From the NCBI GenBank assembly GCA_022827685.1, contig JAJEIH010000137.1, positions 1 to 52,229 on the forward strand: DNA of 52,229 bases, written 5' to 3'. The notes beneath the pieces are model-generated. The model did no database searches, was not told the origin of the DNA, and was given only the letters and a program-made list of their open reading frames with translations. Made by a program: the position numbers and the translations under genes. This document shows positions 34,549-43,905 of this stretch, piece after piece. This DNA is from Alphaproteobacteria bacterium. Its GTDB lineage: Bacteria > Pseudomonadota > Alphaproteobacteria > Bin95. The stretch's first letter is position 1. Every line of letters begins with the position of its first letter.

Positions 34549-36291
34549 ATGACCGAAATCGACGATCCCATCGCCTTCGAGCTCTTCAAGAACGCCATCT
34601 TCTCGATTGCCGACGAGATGGCGCTCACCATCTGCCGGACCACCTATTCCGGCGTGCTGCGCGACAATATGGACTTCTCCACCGCCTTCGCGGATGCGGA
34701 CGGGCGGCTGGTGGCCCAGGGGCTGACCCTGCCGGGGCATCTGGGCTCGATCCCGACCGCGCTCGCCACGGTGGTCGAGCGCTTCCGGGACGACATCCAT
34801 CCGGGCGACGTGTTCTGCCTGAACGACCCGTTCGACGGCGGCATGCACCTGCCGGACATCTTCGTCTTCCAGCCCATCTTCCATGAGGGGCGCCGGCTGG
34901 CCTTCGCCTGCACCATCTGCCACCACACCGATGTCGGCGGCCGCGTGGCGGGCTCCAACGCCTCCGACTCGACGGAGATCTACCAGGAAGGGCTGCGCAT
35001 CCCGCCGCTCAAGATGTTCGAGCGCGGCAAGCGCAACGAGACGCTCTGGACGCTGATCGAGAGCAATGTCCGCGTGCCGGTGCGGCTTGCGGGCGACCTG
35101 CGCGCCCAGCTTGCGGCCTGCCATATCGCGGAGGCGGCCTTCCTCGATCTCGTGGAGAAATACGGCGAGGCGCGCGTCGGCGTCTATATGGAAGCGGTGA
35201 TCGACTATGCCGAGCGGCTGACCCGCGCCGCGCTCCTGGAACTGCCGGACGGGACCTGGTCTTTCGAGGACTGGATCGACGATGACGGCATCGACGTCGG
35301 CAAGCCGATCCGCCTGTTCGTGACCTTCACCAAGAGCGGCGATTCGATGAAGGCCGACTGGACCGGCTCGTCGGAACAGGTGAAGGGCGCGATCAACAAC
35401 ACGCTGTCCTTCACCAAAGCCGCGACTTACTGCGCGGTGCGCTCGATCCTGCCGTCCGGCATCCCGAACAATGAGGGCGTGTTCCGCGCCATCGAGGTGA
35501 CGGCCCCGCCGGGCACCATCGCCAATGCGGTGCTGCCGGCGGCCTGCGCGGCGCGCGGGCTGACGGGCTTCCGCATGGTGGACTGCGCCTTCGGCGCGCT
35601 TGCGCAATGCGCGCCGGACAGGGTGTTCGCCTGCTCCGACGGCGGCAACACGGGCGTGTCCATCGGCGGCTACGACAAGGAGCGCCGGCCCTTCATCTAT
35701 GTCGATTTCGCCTGCGGCACCTGGGGCGGGCGGCCCTATGCGGACGGGCTCGAGGGCAACGCCAACATGTTCGCGAACATGGCCTCGCACTCGGTCGAGG
35801 TGACCGAGGCGGAACAGCCGGTCCAGGTGCTGCGCTACGACCTGGTGGCGGACCGGATGGGGCCGGGCGCCTATCGCGGCGGCGCGCCCTATCGGCGGGA
35901 ATACCGCTTCCTGGAGCATGAGGCGGTGCTGCAGGTGCGCGCCGACCGCATGGCCTTCCGCCCCTACGGCCTTTCCGGCGGCAAGCCGGGCGAGCCGGCG
36001 GCTAACTATCTGAACGGCGAGCCCGTCCCCTCGAAGATTACGCGCAACATCCATGAGGGCGATGTGTTCCTGCACGAGCTGGCGGGCGGCGGCGGCTGGG
36101 GCGACCCGCTGGACCGCGAACCGGCGGCGGTGGCCCGCGACGTGCTGAACGAACTGCTCTCGCCCGAGGGCGCGGAGCGGGACTACGGTGTCGTGCTCGC
36201 CGCGGACGGGCGCACGGCCGACGAGGCGGCCACGGCGCGCCTGCGCGCTGCCATGCGGGACGAAAGCTCCGACAGCCGCGCGGCGGAATAG
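34549..36291 (+). CDS. hydantoinase B/oxoprolinase family protein
   Basis: This 580-residue HyuB-type protein contains the characteristic MDFSTAFADADGRLVAQG (about 43-60), GDVFCLNDPFDGGMHLPD (about 87-104), CHHTDVGGRVAGS and, near the end, GGGGWGDPLDREP. It belongs to the ATP-dependent cyclic-amide hydrolases (N-methylhydantoinase, 5-oxoprolinase, acetone-carboxylase-like). It normally pairs with an adjacent HyuA subunit, but none is present on either side. It heads a rightward catabolic-looking run, separated from the next gene by 207 nt. Confidence 0.93.
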   Translation: MTEIDDPIAFELFKNAIFSIADEMALTICRTTYSGVLRDNMDFSTAFADADGRLVAQGLTLPGHLGSIPTALATVVERFRDDIHPGDVFCLNDPFDGGMHLPDIFVFQPIFHEGRRLAFACTICHHTDVGGRVAGSNASDSTEIYQEGLRIPPLKMFERGKRNETLWTLIESNVRVPVRLAGDLRAQLAACHIAEAAFLDLVEKYGEARVGVYMEAVIDYAERLTRAALLELPDGTWSFEDWIDDDGIDVGKPIRLFVTFTKSGDSMKADWTGSSEQVKGAINNTLSFTKAATYCAVRSILPSGIPNNEGVFRAIEVTAPPGTIANAVLPAACAARGLTGFRMVDCAFGALAQCAPDRVFACSDGGNTGVSIGGYDKERRPFIYVDFACGTWGGRPYADGLEGNANMFANMASHSVEVTEAEQPVQVLRYDLVADRMGPGAYRGGAPYRREYRFLEHEAVLQVRADRMAFRPYGLSGGKPGEPAANYLNGEPVPSKITRNIHEGDVFLHELAGGGGWGDPLDREPAAVARDVLNELLSPEGAERDYGVVLAADGRTADEAATARLRAAMRDESSDSRAAE

Positions 36292-36498
36292 GCGGCCGGC
36301 CTCCGGGCCTGCTTGCGAGGGCGGGTGCAGCCGTCGTCCTCGGAGACGGACTCCTTTCGAATTGCACCGGGTTCCGGCTCTATTCCGGCGCCCGCGGGAC
36401 CGCGCCCTTTTCCTCGTTTCAGGGAAAGCCACGGGCGCGCCTGCGGTGCTACAAATGTCCGACAGGCGGCGCCTGCAACCGGGAAGGAGAGACCGGAC

Positions 36499-37539
36499 GT
36501 GTTCACCGACCGCATAGAGGAACGCTGGATCGCGGCGTTCGATACCGTCTTCGGCCTCTGCAAGGTGGAGAAGGGCGAGGAAGTCGCGATCCTCTCGGAA
36601 ACGCAGTCGCGGCGGCTCAATGTCGAACTGGCCGAGCTTGCCCTGCTCCGGCGCGGCGCGCGGCCGTTCCACGTCACCGTCGTCTCACCGCCGCAGACGG
36701 CCCCCGTGCCGGTGCGCTCGACCGGCTCGTCGCCCGCCCTGCAGGGGCTGGGTCCGGCGATCAGGGCGCTCGCCGCCAGCGCTCTCGTCGTCGATGTGAC
36801 GGTGGAGGGAATGCTCCACGCGCCGGAACTGCCTGAAATCATCGCCGACGGCGCGCGGCTGCTGATGGTCTCCAACGAGCACCCGGACGCGCTAGAACGG
36901 CTGTTGCCCGACCCGGCGCTGACCGAGCGCGTCAAGGCGGCGGTCAGGCGGATCCGGGCTGCGAAGGAGATGCGCGTGACCTCCGAAGCCGGCTCGGACC
37001 TCACCGTCGCGCTGGAGGGCGCGCCGAGCGCCGGGGTCTGGGGCTATTGCGACCGGCCGAGGACGGTCGCCCACTGGCCGGGCGGGATCGTCGTCGCCTT
37101 CCCCGCCGCCGGCTCCGTCCAGGGCCGGCTGGTGCTCGATACCGGCGATGTCAACCTGACCTTCAAGCGTTACCTGGAGGCGCCGGTGGCGCTCACTGTC
37201 GAGGATGACTACGTCACCGCCATCGAGGGCGAGGGCACCGATGCCGAGCTCTTCCGGCGTTACTGGGCCGCCTGGGGCGACCGCGAGGCCTATGCCACCT
37301 CGCATGTCGGATGGGGCCTGAACGAGGCGGCCCGCTACGAGGCGCTCGCCATGTACGACCAGCGCGACTTCAACGGCACCGAGATCCGCGCCTTCGCGGG
37401 CAACTTCCTCTACTCGACCGGCGCCAACGAGTTCGCCAACCGCCACACGCTCGGGCATTTCGACCTGCCGATGCGCAACTGCACGGTGAGCCTTGACGGG
37501 GTGAATGTGGTGGAAGCCGGCCGGCTGGTCGATTCCTGA
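36499..37539 (+). CDS. M29 aminopeptidase/NicX-like (dihydroxypyridine dioxygenase family) protein
   Basis: The 346-residue protein starts at a GTG with GGAAGGAGAG upstream. The fold is that of the M29-related family which includes NicX, the 2,5-dihydroxypyridine ring-cleaving dioxygenase. Candidate metal residues lie in TSHVGWGLNEAARYEAL (about 269-285), NRHTLGHFDLPMRN (about 314-327) and IEGEGTDAE. The family holds both peptidases and dioxygenases, so a ring-opening role is an inference from context with the CoA-type genes downstream. It lies 19 nt before the acyl-CoA dehydrogenase gene. Confidence 0.75.
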   Translation: MFTDRIEERWIAAFDTVFGLCKVEKGEEVAILSETQSRRLNVELAELALLRRGARPFHVTVVSPPQTAPVPVRSTGSSPALQGLGPAIRALAASALVVDVTVEGMLHAPELPEIIADGARLLMVSNEHPDALERLLPDPALTERVKAAVRRIRAAKEMRVTSEAGSDLTVALEGAPSAGVWGYCDRPRTVAHWPGGIVVAFPAAGSVQGRLVLDTGDVNLTFKRYLEAPVALTVEDDYVTAIEGEGTDAELFRRYWAAWGDREAYATSHVGWGLNEAARYEALAMYDQRDFNGTEIRAFAGNFLYSTGANEFANRHTLGHFDLPMRNCTVSLDGVNVVEAGRLVDS

Positions 37540-37558
37540 GCGGATGGAGGGCGTGGCG

Positions 37559-38815
37559 ATGGCTTCCAGCGACGAGCGGCGCGACGCGCCGATGTTCGAC
37601 CCGGACTATTACGGGCTCACCGGCGAACAGGCGGCGCTCTGCGCGGAGGCCCGGCGGCTCGGCGAGGAGAGCTTTGCTTCGCGCGCCGACGAGTGGGACC
37701 GCGACGCGGTCTTCCCGATGGCGAACTACCGGGATCTGCACGAGGCGGGCCTGCTCGCGGTCTGCGTTCCGAAGGAGCATGGCGGGCACGGCGCGGACCT
37801 GAAGACCTATGCGCTGATGGCGGCGGAGATCGGCCGTTACTGCGGCTCGACGGCGCTCACCTTCAACATGCATGTGAGCTCGTGCCTCTGGACGGGGGCG
37901 CTCGCCGACGACCTGCCGATGACCGACGCCCAGAGGAACGAGCATAACCGGCGGCGCGCGCTGCACTACGCCCGTATCGTGGACAAGGGTGCGATCTATG
38001 CCCAGCCGTTCTCCGAGGGCGGTGCGGCGGCGGCCGGGTTCCGGCCGTTCGGCACGCTGGCCGACCGGGTGGATGGCGGTTGGGTCATCAACGGCAAGAA
38101 GATCTTCGCCTCGCTTGCCGGCTCGGCGGACTATTACGGCGTGCTCTGCACCGAGAAGAAGGAGAATCTGAGCCGCCGCGACACGATGTATTTCGCCGTC
38201 CCGGCCGATGCCGACGGCGTGAGCGTGATCGGCGACTGGGACCCGCTCGGCATGCGCGGGACGGTATCGCGCGACCTCCTGTTCGAAAACGTGTTCGTGT
38301 CCGACGACGCGGCGCTGATGCCCAAAGGAGTTTATTTCGAGGCGGCAACCCGCTGGCCGCACATGTTCACCACGCTGACTCCGGCCTATATGGGCATCGC
38401 CCAGGCGGCATACGATTTCACCGTCCGCTACCTGCGCGGCGAGGTGCCCGGCATGCCGCCGGTCAGGCGGCGCATGTATCCGACCAAGCAGCATGCCGTC
38501 GCGGAGATGCTGGTCGCGCTGGAGCAGGCCAAGGCGCTCTGGTTCCAGATGCTGGGCGAGGCCCGCCCCGACCCCTCCAAGGCGTCGGTGCTGCGCGCCT
38601 ACTGCGCCCAGTACACGGTGATGGAGACCGCCAACGACCTCTGCCAGAAGGCGATCCGCACCTGCGGCGGGCAGTCGATGCTGAAGAGCCTGCCGCTGGA
38701 GCGGCTGTACCGCGACAGCCGCTGCGGCTCGCTGATGCTGCCCTGGACCGCCGAGCTCTGCATCGACAAGCTCGGCCGCGAGGCGCTTTACGAGCGCGGC
38801 GAGGACGACGGATGA
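37559..38815 (+). CDS. acyl-CoA dehydrogenase family protein
   Basis: The 418-residue flavoprotein shows the ACAD pattern: helical N-terminal domain, AQPFSEGGAAAAGFRPFGTL (about 143-162) in the middle beta domain, VINGKKIFASLAGSADYYGV, and a C-terminal helical domain with TCGGQSMLKSLPLERLYRD. The usual Glu base region is not obvious by eye. GGAGGG precedes the ATG. It overlaps the CoA-ligase gene by ATGA, so the two are coupled and probably act on the same acyl-CoA. Confidence 0.92.
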   Translation: MASSDERRDAPMFDPDYYGLTGEQAALCAEARRLGEESFASRADEWDRDAVFPMANYRDLHEAGLLAVCVPKEHGGHGADLKTYALMAAEIGRYCGSTALTFNMHVSSCLWTGALADDLPMTDAQRNEHNRRRALHYARIVDKGAIYAQPFSEGGAAAAGFRPFGTLADRVDGGWVINGKKIFASLAGSADYYGVLCTEKKENLSRRDTMYFAVPADADGVSVIGDWDPLGMRGTVSRDLLFENVFVSDDAALMPKGVYFEAATRWPHMFTTLTPAYMGIAQAAYDFTVRYLRGEVPGMPPVRRRMYPTKQHAVAEMLVALEQAKALWFQMLGEARPDPSKASVLRAYCAQYTVMETANDLCQKAIRTCGGQSMLKSLPLERLYRDSRCGSLMLPWTAELCIDKLGREALYERGEDDG

Positions 38816-40305
38816 ACGACCTGTCCTCGTGGGTCGAGAAAAACGCAGCATTCACCCCGTCGAAGACCGCGATCCGCTTCGAGGGCGAGGACATCGACTA
38901 CGCCGGCTTCGCGGAGATGATCCGCGGCCATGCGCGCGCCCTGAAAACCGTTCATGGCGTCGGGCGCGGCGACCGGGTCGCCTTCCTCGGCTTCAACAGC
39001 CCCTCGATGCTGGCTCTTTTCTTCGCCTGCGCGCGGATCGGCGCGATGTTCTTGCCGCTCAACTGGCGGCTGGTGGCGCCGGAGCTCGCCTATATCCTCG
39101 GCGACGCGGTGCCCCGGGTGCTGGTCGCGGACGCCGGCCACGCCGAGCTTGCGCGCGAGGCGGCGGCGGACTGCCCGGAGACCGCCGTCATTCCCGTGGA
39201 CGGGATCGCCGGCGATGCGGCGGCGGCTGGCGAAGGCCCCGACCCGGAGGCCGGGCCCGAGACCCCCTGCCTGCTGGTCTATACCTCGGGCACCACGGGC
39301 CACCCCAAGGGCGCGGTGCTTGACCAGCGGGCGATCCAGGTCAACGCCCTCAACTGCATCCACTATGCCGGGCTGACCGGCGCCGACCGCGTGCTGACGG
39401 TGCTGCCGATGTTCCATGTCGGCGGCCTCAACATTCTCACCTCGCCCGCCTTCTATGTCGGCGGGACGGTGATCCTGCACCGCCGTTTCGAGCCGGAGGC
39501 GGCGCTCCGCGCGATCGCCGATGAACGCCCGACGCAGCTCGTCCTGGTCCCGGCGACCATCCAGGCGGTGATCGACCTGCCGGACTGGGAAGCGGCGGAC
39601 CTCTCCAGCCTGCGTCTGCTCACCACGGGTTCCTCGGTCGTGCCGCTCCACCTGATCGACGCGGTGCAGGCGCGCGGCATCCCCGTATGCCAGACCTACG
39701 GGCTGACGGAGACCGCGCCGGTCTCTATCTACCAGAAGCCGGGCGACGGGCTGCGCAAGCCGCGCTCGACCGGGAAATGCGGGCTCCACTGCGAGATGAG
39801 GATCGTCGACGACGAAGGCAACGAGGTTCCGGTCGGCGCGTCCGGGGAAATCCTGATCCGCGGCGGCAACGTCCTTCGCGAATACTGGAACAATGAGGAC
39901 GAGACGCGCCGCGCGCTCAAGCACGGCTGGTTTCATACCGGCGACGTGGCCTGGCGCGACGAAGAGGGCGACGTGTTCGTCATCGACCGCAAGAAGGACA
40001 TCGTGATCTCGGGCGGGGAGAACATCTACCCGGCCGAGATCGAGCAGCTGATCCACCGGATGGACGACATCGCCGATGTGGCCGTGGTCGGCCGCGAGGA
40101 CGCGCGGTGGGGCGAGGTGCCGGTCGCCGTCGTCGTGCCTGCCCCGGGCGCAAGGATCGCGGCATCGGATTTTCTCGCCCGCTTCGAGGGCCGGCTCGCC
40201 CGCTTCAAGCACCCGAAGGAGGTGCTGTTCGTCGATGCGCTCCCCAGGACCGCCCTGGGAAAGACGCGGAAGCATGAACTGAGGGAGCGGGTGAGGGGAA
40301 GTTAG
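38812..40305 (+). CDS. acyl-CoA synthetase (AMP-binding)
   Basis: The 497-residue ANL-superfamily enzyme activates a carboxylic acid to its CoA thioester. Motifs in order are LLVYTSGTTGHPKGAVL (A3 loop, about 154-170), YGLTETAP (A5), GWFHTGDVAW (A7), DRKKDIVISGGENIYPAEIE (A8 hinge) and PRTALGKTRKHEL (A10, catalytic Lys). All key residues are in place. It overlaps the upstream acyl-CoA dehydrogenase. A strong 12-bp hairpin 21 nt after the stop probably ends the transcript. Confidence 0.95.
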   Translation: MNDLSSWVEKNAAFTPSKTAIRFEGEDIDYAGFAEMIRGHARALKTVHGVGRGDRVAFLGFNSPSMLALFFACARIGAMFLPLNWRLVAPELAYILGDAVPRVLVADAGHAELAREAAADCPETAVIPVDGIAGDAAAAGEGPDPEAGPETPCLLVYTSGTTGHPKGAVLDQRAIQVNALNCIHYAGLTGADRVLTVLPMFHVGGLNILTSPAFYVGGTVILHRRFEPEAALRAIADERPTQLVLVPATIQAVIDLPDWEAADLSSLRLLTTGSSVVPLHLIDAVQARGIPVCQTYGLTETAPVSIYQKPGDGLRKPRSTGKCGLHCEMRIVDDEGNEVPVGASGEILIRGGNVLREYWNNEDETRRALKHGWFHTGDVAWRDEEGDVFVIDRKKDIVISGGENIYPAEIEQLIHRMDDIADVAVVGREDARWGEVPVAVVVPAPGARIAASDFLARFEGRLARFKHPKEVLFVDALPRTALGKTRKHELRERVRGS

Positions 40306-40735
40306 ACGGGCGGGCCGCAAAGGAAAGCAGCCGGCGGGTTTGGGGGCCCCGCCGGCTGCGCTGCCGGTTGCGGTGGAGGAAACCGCTACCGGCAGGGAAT
40401 GTCGAGGAAGTCGGCCTGAAGTCGGGCCGGGCCGCCATGTGGAGCCGGGACCGCCGTCACCGGGGTCCTGCGCCGCCTGCGCCCCTCTTCGACACTCCAT
40501 TTGCGTCCCGCATCGCAACCTGCCTTCATTTGCCGAACACTCATCTCTCGTTTCTCCGGCGTTTGCCGTTTCTTCCGAGTCCCAGCGCCCGGCGCGGAAG
40601 AGTTCCGAAGCGGACATTCGCAGTCTTGCAGCGCCGCTATGCAAAGAACCAATACCGATTTCTTCTTCGCCTCATAATATTTTCAAATAATATTGCGCCG
40701 CAGCCCGCCCGGGCTGCGCGGTGTAGAATGGCGCC
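40306..40735. other. gene-free stretch with hairpin and AT-rich promoter-like end
   Basis: No gene is supported. A strong hairpin sits at 40327-40359. The last 70 nt before the P450 gene are AT-rich (ataatattttcaaataatat near 40674-40693) and probably contain its promoter. Confidence 0.4.
40327..40359 (+). terminator. 12-bp perfect hairpin after the CoA-ligase gene
   Basis: GCAGCCGGCGGG (40327-40338) pairs perfectly with CCCGCCGGCTGC (40348-40359) around a 9-nt loop. There is no T-run, so it is a transcript-end/stability structure or Rho-assisted terminator. Confidence 0.5.
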
Positions 40736-42157
40736 ATGACCGAGACCGCCAGCGCCCTGACCCGGCTTCGCGACCTTCCCGGCCCGAGGGGCCTGCCCCT
40801 GGTCGGCGTGCTGCACCGGCTCCGCTTCGACCGGCTGCACCTGACGCTGGAGGAATGGGCGGACCGTTACGGGCCGCTCTTCCGGATCAATATGGGGCCG
40901 CACCCGATCGCCGTGGTGTCGGACAGCGCGGCCATCCAGCGCATCCTGGTGCAGCGCCCGCAGGGCTTCCGGCGCACGCGGCGGCTCGAGTCGGTGGCGG
41001 TGGAAATGGGGCTGCGAGGCGTGTTCGCCGCCGAGGGCGAGGACTGGCGCCGCCAGCGCCGGATCGTCACCGCGGCGCTCAACCGCCACAAGCTCGCGGA
41101 CTTCTTCCCGAAGCTCGCCCTGATCGCTGCGCGCCTGCAGCACCGCTGGGAGGAGGCGGCGGACCGGGGCGACCCGGTGGATGTCTGCAGCGACCTCATG
41201 CGCTTCACCGTCGATGTCACCATGCAGCTCGCCTTCGGCGTCGACGCCAACACGCTGGAGACGCCGGGGCCGGTGATCCAGCGCCATCTGGACAAGGTGT
41301 TCCCCGTGCTGCACCGGCGCACCAATGCGCCCTTTACCTATTGGCGCTGGTTCCGCCTGCCTTCCGACAGGGCGCTCGACCGCGCGCTCGAAGCCATAAG
41401 GCGCGAGGTGGGCGGGATGGTGCGCGCCGCCAGGGAGCGCATGGCGGCGGACCCGGACCGCGAGCCCGCCGACTTCCTGGAGGCGATCATGGCGGCGGCG
41501 GCGGATGAGGGGTCCGGCATCTCGGATGCGGACATCTTCGCCAATGCAGGCACCCTGCTGCTGGCCGGCGAGGACACGACCGCGAACAGCATCGCCTGGG
41601 CGATGCACTATTTCACGCTCCATCCGGAGCTGTTCGGGCGCGCCCGGGACGAGGTCGATTCGGTCATTGCGCCGGCCGCGGCCGTCGAGGGTCTGGAACA
41701 GGCGAACCGGCTGCCCTTCCTCGACGCCTTCTGCAACGAGGTGATGCGCCTCAAGCCCGTGGCGCCGATGCATGTGGCAGAGCCGCTGGAGGACACGGAG
41801 ATGCTCGGCTGCCTGATCCCGAGGGGCACGCCGATCATGATGCTGCTCCGCCATGCGGCGACGCGCGACGAGCATTTCGCGGACGGCGAACGCTTCGATC
41901 CGGAGCGCTGGATCGCCCCGCCCGAAACGCGCCCCAACCCCCATGACCGCCGCGTCTTCCTGCCTTTCGGCGGCGGCCCGCGCCTCTGCCCCGGCCGGGC
42001 GCTGGCGCTGCTCGAAATCCGTACGGTTCTCGCCATGCTCTGCCGCAATTTCGACCTGGAGCCGGCCACGCCCCGCGAGCAGGTGCAGGAGCATCTGGCT
42101 TTCACCATGCTGCCCGCAGGGCTGAAAGTGCGGCTGAAGCGGCGGATGGCAGGCTGA
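40736..42157 (+). CDS. cytochrome P450
   Basis: The 473-residue heme monooxygenase has no membrane anchor. It starts after a proline-rich LPGPRGLPLVG (14-24). Signatures are AGEDTTANS (I-helix oxygen site, about 277-285), EVMRLKP (ExxR, about 335-341), PERW, and FGGGPRLCPGRALALLE (heme Cys, near 418). All P450 hallmarks are intact. Redox partners are not adjacent. It is followed after 15 nt by an enoyl-CoA hydratase gene, so it may supply hydroxylated acids to the CoA enzymes nearby. Confidence 0.95.
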   Translation: MTETASALTRLRDLPGPRGLPLVGVLHRLRFDRLHLTLEEWADRYGPLFRINMGPHPIAVVSDSAAIQRILVQRPQGFRRTRRLESVAVEMGLRGVFAAEGEDWRRQRRIVTAALNRHKLADFFPKLALIAARLQHRWEEAADRGDPVDVCSDLMRFTVDVTMQLAFGVDANTLETPGPVIQRHLDKVFPVLHRRTNAPFTYWRWFRLPSDRALDRALEAIRREVGGMVRAARERMAADPDREPADFLEAIMAAAADEGSGISDADIFANAGTLLLAGEDTTANSIAWAMHYFTLHPELFGRARDEVDSVIAPAAAVEGLEQANRLPFLDAFCNEVMRLKPVAPMHVAEPLEDTEMLGCLIPRGTPIMMLLRHAATRDEHFADGERFDPERWIAPPETRPNPHDRRVFLPFGGGPRLCPGRALALLEIRTVLAMLCRNFDLEPATPREQVQEHLAFTMLPAGLKVRLKRRMAG

Positions 42158-42172
42158 GGGGCGGGTAGCGCC

Positions 42173-42937
42173 TTGACCGGCATTTCCGTGGAGCGCCGTG
42201 ACGGCTGTGTCTGCATCCGCCTTGCCCGGGGCGAGGCCAATGCGCTCACGACATCGCTCATCCGCGAGCTTGCGGACGCGGCGGAGGAAGCCGGGCGCGG
42301 CGCCCGCGGCGTGTTGCTAGCAGGCGGCGGGAGGTTCTTCTCGAACGGCGTCGATCTCGACTGGGCGCTCGGAGAGCCGCGCGAGTCGATCCGGGAGATG
42401 TTCCAGGAGCTGGGCCGGCTCATCCTGGCGCTGCTGGAGGCGCCGGTGCCGGTGGTGGGCGCCATAAGGGGCCATGCGATAGGCGCGGGGCTCGCCATGT
42501 TCCTCGCCTGCGACTACCGCTACGCGGCGGCGGGCCGCGTGCTCATCGGCAAGCCGGAAATCCTGCTGGGCGTGCCCAATCCCTATTACGGCGACCGGTT
42601 GCTGCGCTTCGTGGCGGGAGACTTCGCCGCCTCGGACCTGATCTATACGGGCCGGCTCATCCACGCCGAGGAAGGCCGCAGCCTCGGCCTCGTCCACGAA
42701 ACCGGGCCGAAGGACAAGATCGAGAACATGGCATGGGAGAAGCTGCTTTCCCTGTGCAATCTCGCCCCCGCCGCCTTCGCCGAATCGAAGCGCATGCGCC
42801 TCGGCCGCTTCTGCGCCGACCTCCGCGAACAAATGCCCGCCCGCGTCGCCCGCCAGACCGAACTCTGGCACAGCGAGGACGCGCAGACACGGCTGCGCGA
42901 GGCGGCGGAACGCCTGCGGCGGCGCGCGGCGGGTTGA
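42173..42937 (+). CDS. enoyl-CoA hydratase/isomerase family protein
   Basis: The 254-residue crotonase-fold protein starts at a TTG. The oxyanion-hole motifs are visible: FFSNGVDLDWAL (about 59-70) and IRGHAIGAGLAMFLACDYRYA (GAG loop, about 98-118). The usual catalytic Glu of hydratases at the second site is replaced around GKPEILLGVPNPY, so an isomerase or other crotonase activity is possible. It lies 15 nt after the P450 gene. Confidence 0.85.
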   Translation: MTGISVERRDGCVCIRLARGEANALTTSLIRELADAAEEAGRGARGVLLAGGGRFFSNGVDLDWALGEPRESIREMFQELGRLILALLEAPVPVVGAIRGHAIGAGLAMFLACDYRYAAAGRVLIGKPEILLGVPNPYYGDRLLRFVAGDFAASDLIYTGRLIHAEEGRSLGLVHETGPKDKIENMAWEKLLSLCNLAPAAFAESKRMRLGRFCADLREQMPARVARQTELWHSEDAQTRLREAAERLRRRAAG

Positions 42938-42972
42938 ATGGTCGAGGCGGACTATCGGTCAACAGACCAAGC

Positions 42973-42984
42973 ACTTGACCAAGT
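42973..42984 (+). promoter_or_regulatory. possible operator of the toxin-antitoxin pair
   Basis: ACTTG-ac-CAAGT is a short perfect inverted repeat about 70 nt before the antitoxin start, in a locally AT-richer patch. Type II antitoxins usually autoregulate from such sites. Confidence 0.3.
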
Positions 42985-43055
42985 TTGTCTTGCGGCCCAA
43001 TTTGCGGGTCGGTACTGGTTTCTGACGGATAAGCCATTCAGGGAGCGCTTACGAG

Positions 43056-43298
43056 ATGACACGCCATGTGAAGATCGGCGAGGCCAAAACTCATTTGTCG
43101 GCGTTGCTGGTGGAAGTCGAAGCCGGCGAGGACCTCGTCATCTGCCGCGGCCCTACGCCCATCGCCCGTGTGACCCGGGTCGGCCGGAGCGAGGAGCGTG
43201 CAGCGCTGTTGGCGACTATTCGGCGGGAACGGGCGAAGCAGAAAGCCGTAACGACATCCGAAATCCTGTCCTGGCGCCATGAGGGGCACACGCACTGA
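43056..43298 (+). CDS. Phd/YefM-type antitoxin
   Basis: The 80-residue protein starts MTRHVKIGEAKTHLSALLVE and continues with DLVICRGPTPIARVTRV, the Phd/YefM N-terminal DNA-binding dimerisation domain. The charged C-terminus (RRERAKQKAVTTSEILSWR) is the usual toxin-wrapping tail. It overlaps the toxin gene by one base (TGATG). It neutralises the toxin and represses the operon. Confidence 0.88.
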   Translation: MTRHVKIGEAKTHLSALLVEVEAGEDLVICRGPTPIARVTRVGRSEERAALLATIRRERAKQKAVTTSEILSWRHEGHTH

Positions 43299-43699
43299 TG
43301 GCGTTCGTGCCGGATGCTTCGGTCGCAGCCGTCTGGCTGTTGCCGGACGAAGAGGCTCCACTCGCCGATCTGGCACTCGGCCGGTTGATGGATGAGGAGG
43401 CAAAGGTCCCGAACCTGTTCTGGCATGAGCTTCGGAACCTGCTGCTATCGGCCGAACGGCGGGGACGGATCGACGAGCGCCACGCCAATGAGTCCATCGC
43501 CCGCCTCCGCCAACTCCCCATCCATTGTCCGGGCGAGCCGGATGACGCCCATGTGATGGCGCTGGCCCGCGGCCATCGGCTCACGGCCTATGATGCCAGT
43601 TACCTGGCTCTCGCGATCCGAGAGGGCTGTGCACTGGTGACTCTGGACCGCCGGCTGACTCAGGCCGCCAGCGCAGAGGGTGTGTCGCTATTCGCATAG
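43298..43699 (+). CDS. PIN-domain (VapC-type) toxin
   Basis: This 133-residue PIN-fold RNase has the acidic residues expected for Mg2+ binding: Asp6 (PDASVAAVWLL), Glu44 in NLFWHELRNLLL, Asp in LTAYDASYLALA, and a late Asp in LVTLDRRLTQA. It probably cleaves tRNA or rRNA when released from the antitoxin. The gene pair sits at the edge of an AT-rich island. Confidence 0.9.
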   Translation: MAFVPDASVAAVWLLPDEEAPLADLALGRLMDEEAKVPNLFWHELRNLLLSAERRGRIDERHANESIARLRQLPIHCPGEPDDAHVMALARGHRLTAYDASYLALAIREGCALVTLDRRLTQAASAEGVSLFA

Positions 43700-43834
43700 C
43701 TAGCACGAGGAACTTGTCGACAACACGGATGACAGCTGTGCGCCGCCCTTCATCGGATGGCGTTGCCTCAAGCCAGATTGCTCACTCTTCCAATCGGCAC
43801 ACCCAACCAATAATTCAGACCAAGCCGCATATAG

Positions 43835-43849
43835 CCTGTTGATAACAGG
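43835..43849. repeat. perfect inverted repeat upstream of the nuclease gene
   Basis: CCTGTT-GAT-AACAGG, 6-bp arms, 57 nt before the nuclease start. It is a candidate operator within the 206-nt spacer after the toxin gene. Confidence 0.4.
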
Positions 43850-43905
43850 TTAAACACGTGCCATCATCGCGTTGACGAAGTGCAAGTTACGGGGATTTCA
43901 ACCTT

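Noticed and set aside
32218-36672. 1484-codon open frame on the minus strand antisense to five genes
   Set aside because: It runs opposite clear genes (AhpD-like, NicO, HyuB, NicX-like), has no domain signal and is His/Arg/Ala-rich. Such antisense frames are expected in very GC-rich DNA.
42938-43282. 114-codon plus-strand frame starting right after the crotonase gene
   Set aside because: It overlaps the antitoxin in another frame, and the translation loses any regular character after about 35 residues.
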